Assembly: GCA_016206675.1 (NCBI GenBank)
Contig: JACQRD010000025.1
Coordinates: 1 to 14,984, forward strand
DNA from: Candidatus Omnitrophota bacterium
Lineage (GTDB): Bacteria; Omnitrophota; Gorgyraeia; Aquiviventales; Aquiviventaceae
DNA length: 14,984 nt
Direction of reading: 5' to 3'
A program made the position numbers and the translations under genes. Below are positions 13,435-14,984 of the stretch, one piece after another. How positions within the stretch are numbered: the first letter of the stretch is position 1; the number at the start of each line of letters is the position of its first letter. Under the pieces are notes generated by a model that ran no database searches, was not told the origin of the DNA, and saw nothing but the letters and a program-made list of their open reading frames with translations.

Positions 13435-14244
13435 ATGATCAGCATCCAACACATCTTCAAGTCTTTTAACGATCATAAGGTTCTTGATGGAGTCGACCTC
13501 ACGATTAACAAGGGCGAAACCGTGGTGGTGATTGGCCGCTCCGGCTGCGGCAAGTCGGTGCTGCTGAAGCACATCATCGGCCTGATCAAGCCCGATGAGG
13601 GGACGGTCCTCATCGACGGCCAGGACGTGCCCAGGCTCACGGGCCGGGCGCTGGATCAGCTGCGGCTGCGCTGCGGGATGCTCTTCCAGAGTGCGGCTCT
13701 CTTCGACTCCATGACGGTGTTTGAGAACGTCTCTTTCGCGCTGCGCGAGCACACCACGATGGCGCAGGACGCCATGGCCCAGCGGGTGCACGAGCGCCTC
13801 CAGCTCGTGGGGCTGCAGGAGGCGGATGACCTCTACCCCTCGGAGCTTTCCGGCGGGATGCGCAAGCGGGTGGGGTTGGCCCGCGCCCTGGCGATCAGCC
13901 CGGAGATCATCCTGTACGACGAGCCCACGACGGGGATCGACCCCATCATGTCGGACGTCATCAACGACCTCATCATCACGCTGCGCGACCGGCTGAAGGT
14001 GACGTCCGTGGTGGTCACCCATGACATGCGCAGCGCCTACAAGGTGGCGGATCGTATCGCCATGCTTTACAATGGGCAGATTATCGCCGTCGGGACCCCG
14101 GAGCAGATCCGCGCCTCCGACAACGCCTACGTGCAGCAGTTCATCAAGGGCGAGGCGGAGGGGCCGATCCAGGAAGGGTTGCCGGACCGCCGCGTGCTCA
14201 CCCGCTGGTCGGCGCGGGGGGGCTTGGGCATCCGCCAGGAGTAA
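13435..14244 (+). CDS. mlaF: MlaF-type phospholipid ABC transporter ATPase
   Basis: This is the ATPase subunit that drives the MlaE permease. The 269-residue protein has Walker A GRSGCGKS (34-41), Q-loop Q85 in MLFQSAALFDSMTVFENV, the signature LSGGMRKRVGLARAL (138-152), Walker B IILYDEPTTGIDP (158-170) and switch histidine H196 in VVTHDM. SGGMRKRVGLARAL and DEPTTGIDPI are typical of the MlaF/Ttg2A subfamily. Upstream sequence has only a weak GAAG and the octamer hairpin. The C-terminal tail after QFIKGEAEGPI is Arg/Gly-rich. mlaD starts 8 bases after the stop codon. Confidence 0.95.
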   Translation: MISIQHIFKSFNDHKVLDGVDLTINKGETVVVIGRSGCGKSVLLKHIIGLIKPDEGTVLIDGQDVPRLTGRALDQLRLRCGMLFQSAALFDSMTVFENVSFALREHTTMAQDAMAQRVHERLQLVGLQEADDLYPSELSGGMRKRVGLARALAISPEIILYDEPTTGIDPIMSDVINDLIITLRDRLKVTSVVVTHDMRSAYKVADRIAMLYNGQIIAVGTPEQIRASDNAYVQQFIKGEAEGPIQEGLPDRRVLTRWSARGGLGIRQE

Positions 14245-14252
14245 CCGGACGC

Positions 14253-14984
14253 ATGGCGCAGCAGCGCTGGACGATGGAAGTGAAGGTCGGCACGTGGGTC
14301 GTGCTGGGGCTGGTGCTTTTCGTCTTTTTCCTGTTTGCGATCGGCGATCTCTCCACCGCCTTCCAGCCCGGCTATACGCTGCGGGTGATCTTCGACTCGG
14401 CCAACGGGATCACCGACGGCTCGCCCGTCCAGTACGCGGGCGTGGAAGTCGGCAAGGTGCAGGCCGTCCGGATCGTCTATGCGAGGGAAACCGGCGCACC
14501 CAAGGTGGAGCTCCTCGCGCGGCTGCCGTCGACGGTCAAGGTCCACGCGGATGACGAGGCGGCCATCAGCACGTTCGGGCTGCTGGGCGAGAAATATCTG
14601 GAAATCCGCCCCGGCGGCGGCGGCGGGGCCATCCTGCCGCCCGATGGCGAGCTGGTGGGCAATCCTCCCGTCTCCACCGAGCGGATCATGGAACGGTCCA
14701 ATGAAGTGCTGACGGAATTCAAGCAGGCGCTCGAAGGCCTCAACCGCTTTGTCGCCAACCCGGAAGCCGGCCTGTACTTCACCGAAGCGCTGCAGGAAGC
14801 CCGCAATGCCGCCCGCGAATGGAAGGCGCTGGCCCAGCGGCTCAACGTGGCGATGTACCAGGCGGAAGCGGGCCAGGGCAGCCTCGGCAAGCTGTTGTAT
14901 TCGGACGACCTCTACCTACGGATGACCGCGATGATCGACGATCTGCGCGCGCATCCCTGGAAGCTGCTCACCCGCCCCAAAAGA
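14253..14984 (+). CDS. mlaD: MlaD-type MCE-domain lipid-binding protein (3' open)
   Basis: MlaD is the membrane-anchored MCE protein that sits on the MlaE/F transporter and holds phospholipid. The frame is open from ATG at 14253 to the window end, 244 codons without a stop. One membrane anchor (about residues 11-31, TWVVLGLVLFVFFLFAI) precedes the MCE domain (about 38-120), with GITDGSPVQYAGVEVGKV and STFGLLGEKYLEI, both typical. A helical region follows, ending DLRAHPWKLLTRPK, which resembles the usual end of such proteins, so little is probably missing. AGGAG at 14237-14241 lies 11 bases before the ATG, overlapping the end of mlaF. Confidence 0.9.
   Translation, partial: MAQQRWTMEVKVGTWVVLGLVLFVFFLFAIGDLSTAFQPGYTLRVIFDSANGITDGSPVQYAGVEVGKVQAVRIVYARETGAPKVELLARLPSTVKVHADDEAAISTFGLLGEKYLEIRPGGGGGAILPPDGELVGNPPVSTERIMERSNEVLTEFKQALEGLNRFVANPEAGLYFTEALQEARNAAREWKALAQRLNVAMYQAEAGQGSLGKLLYSDDLYLRMTAMIDDLRAHPWKLLTRPKR

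Overview
All genes in this 15-kb, GC-rich window lie on the + strand and encode housekeeping functions of a diderm (Gram-negative-type) bacterium: Sec export, lipoprotein N-acylation (Lnt), lipoprotein extraction (LolC/E with LolD) and Mla-type phospholipid transport. The same window holds mcsA-mcsB-clpC, a protein-arginine phosphorylation and proteolysis module best known from Firmicutes but also present in some diderm lineages. This mix, and the secA-lnt-lysS-lolC-lolD order, suggests a PVC-related candidate phylum such as Omnitrophota. That placement is an inference from gene content and order, not from a marker-gene tree.

Layout: secA (5' end outside the window, 1-1905); lnt (1921-3666); lysS (3656-5158, overlapping lnt and with a candidate promoter inside it); one lolC/E-type permease gene (5226-6431); lolD (6521-7189); ilvE (7206-8102); a 293-bp intergenic region with a structured repeat, a candidate promoter and a large nested inverted repeat; mcsA-mcsB-clpC (8396-12488); then mlaE-mlaF-mlaD (12519 to the window end, mlaD open at its 3' end). 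The first block links lipoprotein export and maturation: SecA drives export, Lnt completes acylation, LolC/E-LolD extract mature lipoproteins. McsA/McsB mark proteins with phosphoarginine for ClpC; no CtsR repressor gene precedes them here. MlaE/F/D form a phospholipid ABC transporter.

The most striking content is not the genes but the palindromic repeats between and inside them. (1) Eight loci carry a hairpin whose two arms are tandem arrays of 7- or 8-bp units, the right arm being roughly the reverse complement of the left. Unit sequence differs from locus to locus. Four lie in frame inside coding sequence (secA, lnt twice, lysS) and four fill gaps between genes (lysS/lolC, lolC/lolD, mcsB/clpC, mlaE/mlaF), often ending right at the next start codon. 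(2) A second family has two diverged copies: one inserted in frame and in antisense orientation in lnt (2500-2610), one just after ilvE (8106-8191). They share an identical asymmetric internal loop while the flanking stems differ by changes that keep pairing. (3) A 137-bp nested inverted repeat built on GGTGACGT lies in the mcsA leader. (4) A 30-bp near-perfect double palindrome is inserted in frame in ilvE. The in-frame insertions resemble in principle the Rickettsia palindromic elements. I recognise none of these families by name.

I see no tRNA, rRNA, CRISPR array, transposase, phage gene or convincing rho-independent terminator.
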